From: an uncultured Clostridia bacterium
GTDB lineage: Bacteria; Bacillota; Clostridia; Oscillospirales; Acutalibacteraceae
Direction of reading: 5' to 3'
Assembly (NCBI GenBank): GCA_937892115.1
Contig: CALAUI010000021.1
Location: 1 to 61,993 of the forward strand
Length of the DNA stretch: 61,993 nt
The position numbers and the translations under genes were made by a program. The notes under the pieces are model-generated. The model did not search any database. It had not been told where the DNA came from and was given only the letters and a program-made list of their open reading frames with translations. Shown here one piece after another: positions 24,695 to 33,831 of this stretch (positions are counted from its first letter, which is position 1; every line of letters begins with the position of its first letter).

Positions 24695-25755
24695 ATCAAT
24701 GCAACACGCTCCTTATAGGTGCCTATTTTTTTGCTTTCATCATATCCGCCGAAGGAGGGAGAGGTAAAATAGATTGCCATATCGCCCTTGCCTCTTTCCT
24801 CTTCGCGGTAATGTTCGTATGCGAAATAATCCGTGTAGGTTGACATGAGATACATCTGATGCAGGGCTTCCTCAAGGTCCTCCTGCTCGGATACCGTTTC
24901 CGTAAGGAATCTGCCGGTTTCAATATCGTACCACTGTACGCGGAATACCATATCCATATCCAGCAGCTTTACCGCGGCGGAATAGAATGCGGTGATGAGC
25001 TCGTCAAGGAAACCCACCTCTTCACTGTCACGGCGAAGCTCCACGAGCAGGGTGAGAGTTCTGTTATACTGCTGCTCATACTCCTTTACGTAAAGCTCAT
25101 CGTGTTTTGCGCTGATTTTCCAGTTGACCTTCTGCATTCTGTCGCCGGGGATGAATTCACGGAATTCCTTGATTTGTGTAACGTCGTCAACGGAATATCC
25201 GCTGTCGTTATCCTGGTCGTCGCCCTCCGTGAAGGTGTCCTCGATTACGTTCATGATTACGTCAGATTCGGTGGGAATCACGTATATATCGTCTTCACAG
25301 TTGAATTTACGTCTGAATGTGAAAAGCCCGAGATAATCCCGCATTCTTATTTCAATTCCGGATATGCCGATTTTACCCGCATAGACGGAATTGACACTCC
25401 AGTGATACGTGCTTTTCCCGGCTCTGACGGGCAGAGCAACGCATTGAAGCTCGTCGTTGGGATAGTAATGATTCTCGACCGTAAAATCAAAATGCACGCC
25501 CGGCATGGGAAGTCCGGTCCTGTTGTTGAGGACGAAATCAATGGGTATGTCATTTTTACTTCCCACGGTGAGAACGGGAGAATCAATCAGGATGTCGAAT
25601 CTGTTCCACACGTATTTTGATACGCAGTAGCTCAGCAGTGGCATCAACGCCACCACAAGCATAAGATAAAAGAAAAAGAAATTGTGGTAAAACAGAAGCA
25701 GTATTGCGGAAATAAGCAGTACGAAACCGTATTTTATTCTGTTTTTTACCGTCAT
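24685..25755 (-). CDS. DUF58 domain membrane protein
   Basis: 356 residues. Two N-terminal membrane segments (about 9-45) are followed by a beta-rich part and the DUF58 signature region around EFREFIPGDRMQKVNWKISAKHDELYVKEYE, where the GD..r.I.Wk.sa pattern is clear. DUF58 proteins have a von Willebrand A-like fold and work with MoxR ATPases; the moxR gene is 31 bases upstream and the transglutaminase gene overlaps its 3' end. Start ATG, with GGAAAGGAGCGG upstream. The molecular role is not established. Confidence 0.9.
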   Translation of the reverse strand: MTVKNRIKYGFVLLISAILLLFYHNFFFFYLMLVVALMPLLSYCVSKYVWNRFDILIDSPVLTVGSKNDIPIDFVLNNRTGLPMPGVHFDFTVENHYYPNDELQCVALPVRAGKSTYHWSVNSVYAGKIGISGIEIRMRDYLGLFTFRRKFNCEDDIYVIPTESDVIMNVIEDTFTEGDDQDNDSGYSVDDVTQIKEFREFIPGDRMQKVNWKISAKHDELYVKEYEQQYNRTLTLLVELRRDSEEVGFLDELITAFYSAAVKLLDMDMVFRVQWYDIETGRFLTETVSEQEDLEEALHQMYLMSTYTDYFAYEHYREEERGKGDMAIYFTSPSFGGYDESKKIGTYKERVALICL

Positions 25756-25786
25756 ATTACCGCTCCTTTCCGCTTTGCTTTAAGAT

Positions 25787-26734
25787 TTATTTTGTGATTG
25801 AAGGCATTTTTACCGAAGATACGATTTCTTTGATTATTTCCTCCTCGGTGCGTCCCGATGCCTTTGCCTTGGCACTGAGAGTCACGCGGTGAGGTGCCGT
25901 GAGAGGAATATCCTCAATTATATCCTCGGGTATCACATAATCTCTCTTTTTAAGGAAGGCATTTGACCTTGCCATTCTGAGTATGGCCTTCGTTCCTCTG
26001 GGACTTATGCCGCTTTTGAGCCACTGGCTCTGTCTTGACTCAAGAGAAACGGCGGCAATGTAATCATAAATACAGTCCTCTACGTGAAGAGTATTGATGT
26101 ATTCCTGCATCTCAATGATTTCTTCAAGCGTGATAATGGGAGAAATGGAATCCATCTGATTGTTGTTTTCGTTTTTAAGCATAATCGCTTCGTTTTCCGC
26201 ATCGGGATAGCCCATGGAAAGCTTGACCATGAATCTGTCAAGCTGGGATTCGGGAAGCTTCTGGGTGCCTGCGGAGCCCAGAGGGTTCTGGGTGGCGATT
26301 ACAAAGAAGGGTGAGGGGATGGGATGCGTGACTCCGTCAACCGTTACCTTTCCTTCCTCCATAACCTCAAGGAGCGCGGACTGGGTCTTGGGTGAGGTGC
26401 GGTTGATTTCGTCCGCAAGGAAGAGGTTGCACATTACGGCACCCTCTCTGTATTCAAATTCGTTCGTCTGCTTGTTGAACATGGAAAAGCCCGTGACGTC
26501 GGAGGGCAGAGTATCCGTGGTGAACTGCATACGTCTGTATCCGAGAGACAGCGTTTTTGAAAAAGCCAGAGCAAGGGTGGTCTTGCCTACTCCGGGGATA
26601 TCCTCAAGCAGTACGTGTCCTCCGGAGAGAACGGTCATGAGTATCGCCTCGATGACCTCGTCCTTGCCGAAAATAACCTTTTTTATTTCCTGTCTTACTT
26701 TTTCAAGTTTTTCCTGTATTTCATTTTTATTCAT
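25787..26734 (-). CDS. MoxR-family AAA+ ATPase
   Basis: 315 residues from ATG 26734, preceded by GCAGGTGC; the open frame extends 28 codons further but into the promoter region. Walker A is GVGKTTLA, Walker B is LFLADEINR, sensor 1 is FFVIATQNP and the arginine finger region is SQLDRFMVKLSMGYP. MoxR ATPases act as chaperones that assemble or activate partner protein complexes; here the partners are probably the DUF58 and transglutaminase membrane proteins encoded downstream. Cytoplasmic. First gene of a four-gene operon. Confidence 0.95.
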   Translation of the reverse strand: MNKNEIQEKLEKVRQEIKKVIFGKDEVIEAILMTVLSGGHVLLEDIPGVGKTTLALAFSKTLSLGYRRMQFTTDTLPSDVTGFSMFNKQTNEFEYREGAVMCNLFLADEINRTSPKTQSALLEVMEEGKVTVDGVTHPIPSPFFVIATQNPLGSAGTQKLPESQLDRFMVKLSMGYPDAENEAIMLKNENNNQMDSISPIITLEEIIEMQEYINTLHVEDCIYDYIAAVSLESRQSQWLKSGISPRGTKAILRMARSNAFLKKRDYVIPEDIIEDIPLTAPHRVTLSAKAKASGRTEEEIIKEIVSSVKMPSITK

Positions 26735-26753
26735 AAACTGCACCTGCTTTCCT

Positions 26754-26788
26754 ATGATATTTATATAATAATTTTCTGTCCAATGCAA
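26754..26788 (-). promoter_or_regulatory. Promoter region of the moxR operon
   Basis: Two overlapping minus-strand candidates share this stretch, each with a 17-base spacer: TTGCAT (26788-26783) with TATAAA (26765-26760), and TGGACA (26782-26777) with TATCAT (26759-26754). I cannot choose between them from sequence alone. Confidence 0.55.
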
Positions 26789-26849
26789 TAAGCAGAACAA
26801 AATATTTGTAAAATGCACGGAAATTATTCACTGTATGAAATTTGTACAA

Positions 26850-26879
26850 TTGACACGGACGGCTTCCGGGTAGTAAAAT
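26850..26879 (+). promoter_or_regulatory. Promoter of the TPM-like membrane protein
   Basis: -35 TTGACA (26850-26855), 18-base spacer, -10 TAAAAT (26874-26879). The ATG of the gene follows after 33 bases, with AAAGGAGG upstream of it. Confidence 0.7.
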
Positions 26880-26912
26880 CAAAAGAGAAAGAATGAAAAA
26901 GGAGGCAGCTGC

Positions 26913-27887
26913 ATGCTTTTGTTTCGCTTATTGAGAAGGGGACTTCGCAGCGGCGGATTGTTTTCAAAAAAGTTCAGTACCGTTCCCTTTGCCGGGGCTA
27001 CGAAATACGTTTCTTACAAGAACGGTACGCGTACATTTCTGTATGCCAATTATGATATTTCAAAAAAACTTTCACCCTGGGACTTCCTGGCACTGATTGT
27101 ACTTGTTCCGGCTATATTGCTGAATATCATAATGATGTTTACTTCCGTTTCCCATCCCCGCAAGCTTACGGGAACGGATAAGAACATAATCATAGACGAC
27201 AGAGCATCCGTTTTTGATATGACCGGAGGCCTTGAGTCCAGTCTTGAAAGCTTCCGTAAGAAAACGGGTATTACCCCCGCAGTAATCACCGTCAATAACG
27301 AGGACTGGAAGAATGACTATTCCGACCTCAAGGATTATGCACGTGTGCTGTATGAAACCGAGTTTGACGATGAATCCCACTGGCTTATCATTTATTCAAG
27401 AGCAAAGAAAAACAGTTCCTATAATGACTGGAGCTGGGTGGCGGCTCAGGGAAAGGATACGGATAAAATTCTGACGGAAAAAATCTGGAGTCAGTTTTCC
27501 GAATCCATGCAGAGTCATCTTTCGGATAACACAAAATACACCGTCAGCTCGGCGATTTCCCGTGCCTTTACGGATATTATTCCCATCGTAATGAAAACAG
27601 AGGTTTTCGGTATAGGTCTTTTCTTTACCGGAGCCATGCTTGTTTTCCTGCTGGCGATATGCTATTTTCTGTTCAAGCCGCAGATAAGGTCTCTTAAATA
27701 TAATGACGCCATGGTCTGTCCTCTCATTGTAACGGAGGATACATGTGAAAAATGCGGCGGTATCTACGTTGTGGGCACCTGCGGCATCTGCCCCCATTGC
27801 GGTGCAAAGCTAAAGCCCCACGTTTATACGGAAGAAGAAAAAAGTGCGGTAGCCGCCTTTGCCGCCATATCAAAAAATCAGAAATAA
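26913..27887 (+). CDS. Membrane protein with TPM-like domain and zinc ribbon
   Basis: 324 residues. TM1 (about 52-72) is followed by an extracytoplasmic domain of about 140 residues with DRASVFD, LESFRKKTGITPAVITVNNEDW and HWLIIYSRAKK; this looks like the TPM_phosphatase fold, in which short-lived substrates are bound in an alpha/beta domain. TM2 (about 230-252) returns inside, and a C-terminal zinc ribbon has two CxxC knuckles (CEKCGG and CPHCG). The N-terminal 50 residues are basic. The gene is divergent from moxR. It is a single-gene transcript by its own promoter; no terminator is obvious before the pyr promoter. Exact function unknown. Confidence 0.65.
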   Translation: MLLFRLLRRGLRSGGLFSKKFSTVPFAGATKYVSYKNGTRTFLYANYDISKKLSPWDFLALIVLVPAILLNIIMMFTSVSHPRKLTGTDKNIIIDDRASVFDMTGGLESSLESFRKKTGITPAVITVNNEDWKNDYSDLKDYARVLYETEFDDESHWLIIYSRAKKNSSYNDWSWVAAQGKDTDKILTEKIWSQFSESMQSHLSDNTKYTVSSAISRAFTDIIPIVMKTEVFGIGLFFTGAMLVFLLAICYFLFKPQIRSLKYNDAMVCPLIVTEDTCEKCGGIYVVGTCGICPHCGAKLKPHVYTEEEKSAVAAFAAISKNQK

Positions 27888-27941
27888 CGACATATACAAA
27901 ATCGGTCTGTTTTTCCTCTGCGATTTATTTAATACGACAAC

Positions 27942-27970
27942 TTGACACGCAGAGGCAATACTGATATACT
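27942..27970 (+). promoter_or_regulatory. Promoter of the pyr operon
   Basis: -35 TTGACA (27942-27947), 17-base spacer, -10 TATACT (27965-27970), close to consensus. Transcription should start near 27977, giving a leader of about 250 bases that carries the attenuator. Confidence 0.85.
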
Positions 27971-27984
27971 GTTTACGGTACTTT

Positions 27985-28091
27985 AAGGACGGTCCCGAGA
28001 GGCCGCTAAGGACTGCATATTCACAGACGGGATAGTTATATCCATCAGTATGTCATTTGCTGCTTTCCTTAGCGGGAAAGCAGTTTTTTTG
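27985..28091 (+). promoter_or_regulatory. PyrR-type attenuator in the pyr leader
   Basis: Three mutually exclusive parts are visible. The PyrR site GGTCCCGAGAGGCC (27991-28004) fits the consensus ARUCCNGNGAGGYU and forms a small hairpin. Its 3' side overlaps CCGCTAAGGA (28003-28012), which is perfectly complementary to TCCTTAGCGG (28066-28075). That second arm overlaps the terminator stem CTGCTTTCC/GGGAAAGCAG (28060-28083), which is followed by seven T. By the known mechanism, PyrR with UMP stabilises the first hairpin and allows termination; without it the ten-pair antiterminator forms and the operon is read. The rest of 27888-28226 holds the promoter and about 130 bases of leader after the terminator, in which I see only the pyrC ribosome site. 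Confidence 0.9.
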
Positions 28092-28226
28092 TTTGCCTCG
28101 CTTCGTTTACTTAAACACGGTTAATTTCGCCTCATAGCAGCCGTCTGCGATGTTAACCATAAGAAACAGTTATTCGGGCAAAGATTGCTTTGAAAGATAA
28201 TCAAAACATAATGAAGGGAGAATATC

Positions 28227-29507
28227 ATGAATACACTTTTCAAGAATGCAAACGTTTATATTGACGGTGTTTTCAGCCGCACGGACCTTTCTGTCTGTGA
28301 CGGTGTTGTTGCCTTCGGCTCCCGTGATATTTTCTATGACAGAATTATTCCCTCAGATTCATATACCGTATTACCCGGTTTTACCGATGTGCATGTGCAT
28401 TTCCGTGAGCCGGGTTTTTCTTATAAAGAAACGATTGCAAGCGGTTCTCTTGCGGCGGCACACGGCGGATATACCGCAGTATGTACGATGCCCAATCTGA
28501 ATCCCGCACCCGATACCCTCTCCAACCTGAGAGCCCAGCTCATCGCCATTGATAACGATGCGGTTATCAAGGTTATCCCTTACGGGACAATCACCCTTGA
28601 GGAAAAAGGGGAAGTCCTTTCCGAAATGGATAAAATCCATCCCTTTGTTGCGGGCTTTTCCGATGACGGCAGGGGAGTGCAGGACGGAGAAATGATGAAG
28701 TCCGCAATGCTCAAAGCCAAGTCGCTGAATAAAGTCATTGCGGCACACTGTGAGGATAATTCACTGCTATTCGGCGGATATATCCACGACGGCGTTTATG
28801 CAAAACAGCACGGTCACAGAGGAATCTGCTCCGAATCGGAATGGAAGCAGATCGAAAGGGATATCGCTCTCGCGGAGGAAACGGGATGCTCCTATCACGT
28901 GTGCCACATTTCAGCCAAAGAGAGCGTGGAGCTTATCCGCAAGGCAAAGGCGAGAGGCGTTGACATTACCTGCGAAACGGGTCCCCATTACCTTGTGCTT
29001 GACGAAAACGATTTGCAGGAGGACGGCAGATTCAAGATGAATCCTCCGCTCAGAAGCACCGAAGACCGGCTTGCTCTTATTGAAGGAATCCTTGACGGCA
29101 CCGTTGATATGATTGCCACGGACCACGCTCCGCATTCCGCGGAGGAAAAAAGCAGGGGACTTGAAAAAAGTCTTATGGGAGTTGTCGGAATCGAGACCGC
29201 ATTTCCCGTTATGTATACTCACTTCGTGAAGACGGGTAAAATCACAATGAAAAAACTCATGGAGCTTCTTCATTACAATCCGTGCAGAAGATTTAAGATA
29301 GACAATTCCTTTGAAGAAGGAAAGAAAGCGAATTTCACGGTTTTTGCGCTTGATGAAGAATATGAAATAAATCCGGAGGAATTTCTGTCCGCAGGCAGGG
29401 CAACACCCTTTGCGGGAAGCAGAGTATACGGGAAATGTATGATGACCTTCTGTGAGGGTACCGAAGCGTATATTGACCCGTCACTCCGGGAAAGGACGGC
29501 AGAATGA
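28227..29507 (+). CDS. pyrC: Dihydroorotase
   Basis: 426 residues, the type I (PyrC of Bacillus) length. It cyclises carbamoyl-aspartate to dihydroorotate. Zinc ligands appear in DVHVHFREPG, in the His-rich AHCEDNS, in YHVCHIS and in ATDHAPH. Start ATG has GAAGGGAG upstream. It is the first structural gene after the attenuator, and its end overlaps pyrK by four bases (ATGA). The carbamoyl phosphate synthetase genes are not in this operon. Confidence 0.96.
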   Translation: MNTLFKNANVYIDGVFSRTDLSVCDGVVAFGSRDIFYDRIIPSDSYTVLPGFTDVHVHFREPGFSYKETIASGSLAAAHGGYTAVCTMPNLNPAPDTLSNLRAQLIAIDNDAVIKVIPYGTITLEEKGEVLSEMDKIHPFVAGFSDDGRGVQDGEMMKSAMLKAKSLNKVIAAHCEDNSLLFGGYIHDGVYAKQHGHRGICSESEWKQIERDIALAEETGCSYHVCHISAKESVELIRKAKARGVDITCETGPHYLVLDENDLQEDGRFKMNPPLRSTEDRLALIEGILDGTVDMIATDHAPHSAEEKSRGLEKSLMGVVGIETAFPVMYTHFVKTGKITMKKLMELLHYNPCRRFKIDNSFEEGKKANFTVFALDEEYEINPEEFLSAGRATPFAGSRVYGKCMMTFCEGTEAYIDPSLRERTAE

Positions 29508-30241
29508 AACAGAGTATTTTCACCGTTATTGAAAACAGGAAGCTTACCGCTGACGTAATGCTTATGCGTCTTTCGGGCGATACCTCCGACGTTACGGCGG
29601 CAGGCCAGTTCGTAAACGTAAAGCTTGACGGCTTTTATCTTCGCAGGCCCATTTCCGTCTGTGACGTTGAAGACGGTATACTTACCATAATCTACAAGAC
29701 AGTGGGAGAAGGAACGGAATATATGGCGGCTCTCATCCCGGGAGCAAAGCTTGATATTCTCACGGGTCTCGGAAACGGCTACGACCTTTCCGTGTCGGGA
29801 AGCAATCCCGCGGTAATCGGCGGCGGCGTAGGCGTTCCTCCCATGTATAATCTTGCAAAGCGGCTCATTGCTCAAGGCAAAGAGGTTACCGCAATCCTCG
29901 GGTTCAATAAAAAGGAAGAAGTCTTTTTTGAGGATGAATTCAAAGCGCTCGGCTGTAAAACAATAGTTGCGACCGTTGACGGTTCTTACGGTGTAAAGGG
30001 CTTCGTTACGGATGCACTCAAGGATATCGGATATTCCTATTTTTATACCTGCGGTCCCGAGCCCATGCTCAAAGCCGTTTACCGTGCTTCTTCCACGTCG
30101 GGGCAATTCAGCTTTGAACGCAGGATGGGCTGCGGCTTCGGTGCATGTATGGGATGCTCCTGCAAGACCATTACGGGCAACAAGAGAATCTGTAAGGAGG
30201 GCCCCGTACTCGTAAAGGAGGATATCTTATGGGAAGAATGA
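29504..30241 (+). CDS. pyrK: Dihydroorotate dehydrogenase electron transfer subunit
   Basis: 245 residues. An FAD-binding ferredoxin reductase domain (FYLRRPISVCDVE; GGGVGVPPMYNLAKRL) is followed by a [2Fe-2S] cluster site in the C-terminal part, with cysteines in GCGFGACMGCSCK and RICKEGP. PyrK moves electrons from the PyrD FMN to NAD. Its presence shows that the next gene is the class 1B, NAD-dependent enzyme, which suits an anaerobe. It overlaps pyrC by four bases and pyrD by thirteen. Confidence 0.96.
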   Translation: MKQSIFTVIENRKLTADVMLMRLSGDTSDVTAAGQFVNVKLDGFYLRRPISVCDVEDGILTIIYKTVGEGTEYMAALIPGAKLDILTGLGNGYDLSVSGSNPAVIGGGVGVPPMYNLAKRLIAQGKEVTAILGFNKKEEVFFEDEFKALGCKTIVATVDGSYGVKGFVTDALKDIGYSYFYTCGPEPMLKAVYRASSTSGQFSFERRMGCGFGACMGCSCKTITGNKRICKEGPVLVKEDILWEE

Positions 30242-31140
30242 GCGTAAATCTTTGCGGAATTGAAATCGACAATCCCGTTATCCCCGCATCCGGCACTTAC
30301 GGCTTCGGTTATGAATTTGCGGAGCTTTACGACATAAATATGCTGGGTACGTTTTCCTTCAAGGGTACTACAAGTCAGCCCCGTTTCGGAAACGCATCGC
30401 CCAGAATCGCGGAAACACCCTCGGGTATGCTCAACGCCGTCGGACTTCAGAATCCGGGCGTTGAGAAGGTGATCAGCGAGGAGCTTCCGAAGCTTGCGAA
30501 GGTATTTCATAAGCCGGTTATGGCAAACGTCAGCGGATTTGCCGTTGACGAATATACCGAGGTTTGCTCAAAGCTTGACAAAGAGCCGATGGTTGGTTGG
30601 CTGGAGGTCAATATCAGCTGTCCCAACGTTCACGGAGGCGGTATGAGTTTCGGGACCTCTCCCGAGCAGGCGGCGGCAGTCACAAAAGCGGTCAAGGCGG
30701 TCACGACAAAGCCCGTTATCATGAAGCTTTCACCAAATGTCACGGATATCGTATCCATAGCAAAAGCGTGTGAGGAAGCGGGCGCGGACGGAATCTCTCT
30801 CATAAACACGATGCTGTCAATGAGGATTGACCTTAAAAACAGAAAGCCGCTCCTGGCAAACGTGACCGGCGGGCTTTCGGGTCCCGCGGTTTTCCCCATA
30901 GCCGTCAGAATGGTTTATCAGGTCTCAAAGGCGGTAAAAATTCCCGTCGTGGGACTCGGCGGAGTAAGCAGTGCGCAGGACGTCATTGAAATGATGATGG
31001 CAGGTGCGACCGCGGTGCAGGTAGGTGCGGCAAATCTTGTCAATCCATTTGCATGCAAGGAGATAATTGAAAATCTCCCCGCTGTTATGGACAAATACAA
31101 AATAGACAATCTTAAAGATATTATCGGAGGTGCTCACTGA
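30229..31140 (+). CDS. pyrD: Dihydroorotate dehydrogenase, catalytic subunit (class 1B)
   Basis: 303 residues, a TIM-barrel FMN enzyme oxidising dihydroorotate to orotate. NISCPNVHGGG contains the class 1 catalytic Cys; KLSPNVTD and GLGGVSSAQDVIEMMMAGA are FMN phosphate-binding regions. ATG 30229 was preferred over the ATG four codons later because AAGGAGG is eight bases before it. It forms a heterotetramer with PyrK. The stop and the pyrF start overlap as TGATG. Confidence 0.96.
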   Translation: MGRMSVNLCGIEIDNPVIPASGTYGFGYEFAELYDINMLGTFSFKGTTSQPRFGNASPRIAETPSGMLNAVGLQNPGVEKVISEELPKLAKVFHKPVMANVSGFAVDEYTEVCSKLDKEPMVGWLEVNISCPNVHGGGMSFGTSPEQAAAVTKAVKAVTTKPVIMKLSPNVTDIVSIAKACEEAGADGISLINTMLSMRIDLKNRKPLLANVTGGLSGPAVFPIAVRMVYQVSKAVKIPVVGLGGVSSAQDVIEMMMAGATAVQVGAANLVNPFACKEIIENLPAVMDKYKIDNLKDIIGGAH

Positions 31141-31838
31141 TGGGTAAGGACGTAATCATCGCCTGCGACTTCGCAAGCGCTCAGGCAACGTACGATTTTC
31201 TTAACAAATTCACGGAGGAAAAGCCCTTTGTGAAAATCGGTATGGAGCTTTTCTATGCCGCAGGTCCCGAAATCGTAAAAGAAATCAAAAAAAGAGGTCA
31301 CAAGATTTTTCTTGACCTCAAGCTTCACGATATTCCCAATACCGTAAAGAAGTCAATGGCGGTTCTCAGCTCACTTGACGTGGATATCTGCAATCTTCAT
31401 GCAGGCGGCGGTATTGATATGATGAAGGGTGCTCTCGAGGGCCTTACAAGACCCGACGGCACAAGGCCCCTGCTTATTGCGGTCACAATGCTCACGTCCC
31501 TTGACCAGGACAGAATCACAAATCAGCTTCTTATCAAAGAGCCCATTGCAGATGTTGTAATGAAATATGCTTCCAACGCAAAGCAGGCAGGTCTTGACGG
31601 CGTTGTATGCTCACCCCTTGAAGCAGGCAAGGTACACGATACCTGCGGCAGGGATTTCTTCACGGTTACACCCGGTATCCGCTTTGCAGACGGTGACGTG
31701 GGTGACCAGCAGAGGGTGACCACTCCCGCAAAGGCAAAGGAAATCGGCTCGGATTACATAGTGGTAGGCAGACCCATTACCGCTGCCGAAGACCCCGTTG
31801 CCGCTTACAGAAGATGTGTTTCGGAATTTGTTGACTGA
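31140..31838 (+). CDS. pyrF: Orotidine 5'-phosphate decarboxylase
   Basis: 232 residues, a TIM-barrel enzyme converting OMP to UMP without cofactor. The catalytic motif FLDLKLHDIPNTVKKS holds the Asp-x-Lys-x-x-Asp array. DFASAQATYDFLNKF at the start and VTPGIRFADGDVGDQQRV near the C-terminus are the other substrate-binding stretches. Its start overlaps the pyrD stop by one base, and pyrE follows after 18 bases with its own AGGAGG site. UMP, its product, is the likely signal read by the attenuator. Confidence 0.96.
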   Translation: MGKDVIIACDFASAQATYDFLNKFTEEKPFVKIGMELFYAAGPEIVKEIKKRGHKIFLDLKLHDIPNTVKKSMAVLSSLDVDICNLHAGGGIDMMKGALEGLTRPDGTRPLLIAVTMLTSLDQDRITNQLLIKEPIADVVMKYASNAKQAGLDGVVCSPLEAGKVHDTCGRDFFTVTPGIRFADGDVGDQQRVTTPAKAKEIGSDYIVVGRPITAAEDPVAAYRRCVSEFVD

Positions 31839-31856
31839 TATTAGGAGGAAAAAGAA

Positions 31857-32495
31857 ATGCAGAAGTTAATAGCAAAGGATTTACTTTCAATCGGTGCGGT
31901 ATTTTTCAGACCCGACGAGCCCTTCACCTGGGCAAGCGGAATCAAAAGCCCCGTTTACTGTGACAACAGACTTACGCTTACCTCTCCCGACGTGAGAACG
32001 GACGTTGAAAACGGACTTGCTCAGCTTATCAGGGAGAATTATCCCGATGCCGAGGTGCTTATGGGTACTTCAACCGCAGGCATTGCCCACGCCGCAATCA
32101 CCGGCCATATTCTCGGTCTCCCCATGGGTTACGTCCGTTCGGGTGCGAAGGATCACGGCAGACAGAATCAGATTGAGGGCAAGCTTGAAAAAGGACAGAA
32201 GGTTGTCGTTGTTGAGGACCTTATTTCAACCGGCGGCAGTGTTATTGAGGTAGTCAACGTTCTTCGTGAGGCAGGTGCCGACGTTCTCGGTATCGTCAGC
32301 ATTTTTACCTACGGTATGCAGAAGGGCCTTGACAGACTTGCGGCGGCAGAGGTTAAGAATATTTCCCTCACCAACTTTGACGTTATCGCCGAAGTAGCCG
32401 CAGAAGAGGGCTATATTAAGAAGGAAGACATTGAAAAACTCATTAAGTTCCGCAACAATCCATCTGATGAAAGCTGGATCGGAGGCAGCAAATAA
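31857..32495 (+). CDS. pyrE: Orotate phosphoribosyltransferase
   Basis: 212 residues. It joins orotate to PRPP to form OMP. The PRPP-binding motif is VVVVEDLISTGGS (about 118-130), and FTWASGIKSPVYCDNR near the N-terminus is typical of PyrE. The flexible catalytic loop is around YVRSGAKDHGRQN. The stop overlaps the pyrB start as TAATG. Gene order E-B-I after F differs from the Bacillus order but recurs in Clostridia. Confidence 0.96.
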   Translation: MQKLIAKDLLSIGAVFFRPDEPFTWASGIKSPVYCDNRLTLTSPDVRTDVENGLAQLIRENYPDAEVLMGTSTAGIAHAAITGHILGLPMGYVRSGAKDHGRQNQIEGKLEKGQKVVVVEDLISTGGSVIEVVNVLREAGADVLGIVSIFTYGMQKGLDRLAAAEVKNISLTNFDVIAEVAAEEGYIKKEDIEKLIKFRNNPSDESWIGGSK

Positions 32496-33415
32496 TGAAA
32501 AGTCTTATCAGTATTCTTGATTTATCAACAGAAGAAATTGATGAGCTGGTTGCAAAGGCAAACGATATTATCGCAAATCCCGTAAAGTATCAGGATGCCT
32601 GCGCCCATAAGAAACTTGCCACGCTTTTCTATGAGCCATCCACCAGGACCCGTCTCAGCTTTGAGGCGGCAATGCTGGAGCTCGGAGGAAGTGTACTCGG
32701 TTTCTCCGAGGCGAACAGTTCATCTGCGGCAAAGGGTGAAAGCGTAGCAGACACGGCAAAGACGGTAAGCTGCTATGCCGATATCATCGCCATGCGTCAT
32801 CCCAAGGAGGGCGCTCCCTTCGTTGCTTCACAGAATGCCACGATTCCCGTAATCAATGCAGGTGACGGCGGTCACAATCATCCTACCCAGACTCTTACCG
32901 ACCTGCTGACTATTTACAGAGAAAAGGGCTCGTTTGACAATCTCACTATCGGCTTCTGCGGAGACCTCAAATTCGGCAGGACCGTTCATTCACTCATTGA
33001 AGCATTAAGCAGATACAATAATATCAAGGTAGTGCTTATCTCTCCCGTTGAGTTGAAATTGCCCAGCTATATCAAAAAAGACGTGCTCAAGGCAAAGGGA
33101 ATCCCTTACGTTCAGACCACGTCGCTTGAGGAAGCAATTCCCGATCTTGACATACTCTATATGACGAGAGTTCAGCGTGAACGCTTCTTCAACGAGGAGG
33201 ATTACCTTCGTCTGAAGGATACGTATATCCTTGACACGGCAAAGATGAAGCTTGCAAAGCCCGACCTTGCGGTAATGCATCCGCTGCCCAGAGTAAACGA
33301 GATTTCCGTAGCCGTTGACTCGGACCCCAGAGCGTGCTACTTCAAGCAGGTGCTTAACGGCAAATATATCCGTATGGCACTTATCCTTAAACTTCTTGAG
33401 GAGGCCTCAAAATGA
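32495..33415 (+). CDS. pyrB: Aspartate carbamoyltransferase, catalytic chain
   Basis: 306 residues. It condenses carbamoyl phosphate with aspartate. The carbamoyl-phosphate site is EPSTRTRLSFEAAM; GDGGHNHPTQTLTDL and MHPLPRVNEI are further active-site segments, and RVQRERF marks the aspartate site. It should assemble with the regulatory chain encoded by the overlapping next gene into an allosteric E. coli-type holoenzyme, giving enzyme-level control in addition to attenuation. Confidence 0.97.
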   Translation: MKSLISILDLSTEEIDELVAKANDIIANPVKYQDACAHKKLATLFYEPSTRTRLSFEAAMLELGGSVLGFSEANSSSAAKGESVADTAKTVSCYADIIAMRHPKEGAPFVASQNATIPVINAGDGGHNHPTQTLTDLLTIYREKGSFDNLTIGFCGDLKFGRTVHSLIEALSRYNNIKVVLISPVELKLPSYIKKDVLKAKGIPYVQTTSLEEAIPDLDILYMTRVQRERFFNEEDYLRLKDTYILDTAKMKLAKPDLAVMHPLPRVNEISVAVDSDPRACYFKQVLNGKYIRMALILKLLEEASK

Positions 33416-33831
33416 ATATAGATTCAATTCAGAACGGAGTCGTTATTGACCATATCACCGCCGGATGCGGAATGAAGCTTTACGACCTGCTCGGTCTCGA
33501 TAAGCTTGACTGCTCGGTCGCAATTATCAAAAACGTCCATTCCGGAAAAATGGGCAAAAAGGATATAATCAAGATTGATGCCGATATTCCCATTGACTTT
33601 GACGTCATCGGATTTGTTGACCCCGGCGTTACCCTTGACTTTATCAAGGACGGCATAAGAGTTGATAAGAAAAACGTTGACCTTCCCGAGAAGCTCAAGG
33701 GCGTAATCAAATGCCATAATCCCAGATGCATCACCTCAACCGAGCAGGAGCTGCCCCATGTCTTCAAGCTCACCGACAGAGAAAAGAAGATTTACAGATG
33801 CATCTACTGTGAAACCAAAGCAAACGTCTGA
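33412..33831 (+). CDS. pyrI: Aspartate carbamoyltransferase, regulatory chain
   Basis: 139 residues. The N-terminal nucleotide-binding domain (GVVIDHITAGCGMKLYDLL) binds CTP/ATP in the family. The C-terminal zinc domain has four cysteines in CHNPRC and CIYC. It is slightly shorter than E. coli PyrI (153) but complete. It overlaps pyrB by four bases and is followed by a strong terminator at 33877-33912, so it ends the operon. Confidence 0.96.
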   Translation: MNIDSIQNGVVIDHITAGCGMKLYDLLGLDKLDCSVAIIKNVHSGKMGKKDIIKIDADIPIDFDVIGFVDPGVTLDFIKDGIRVDKKNVDLPEKLKGVIKCHNPRCITSTEQELPHVFKLTDREKKIYRCIYCETKANV

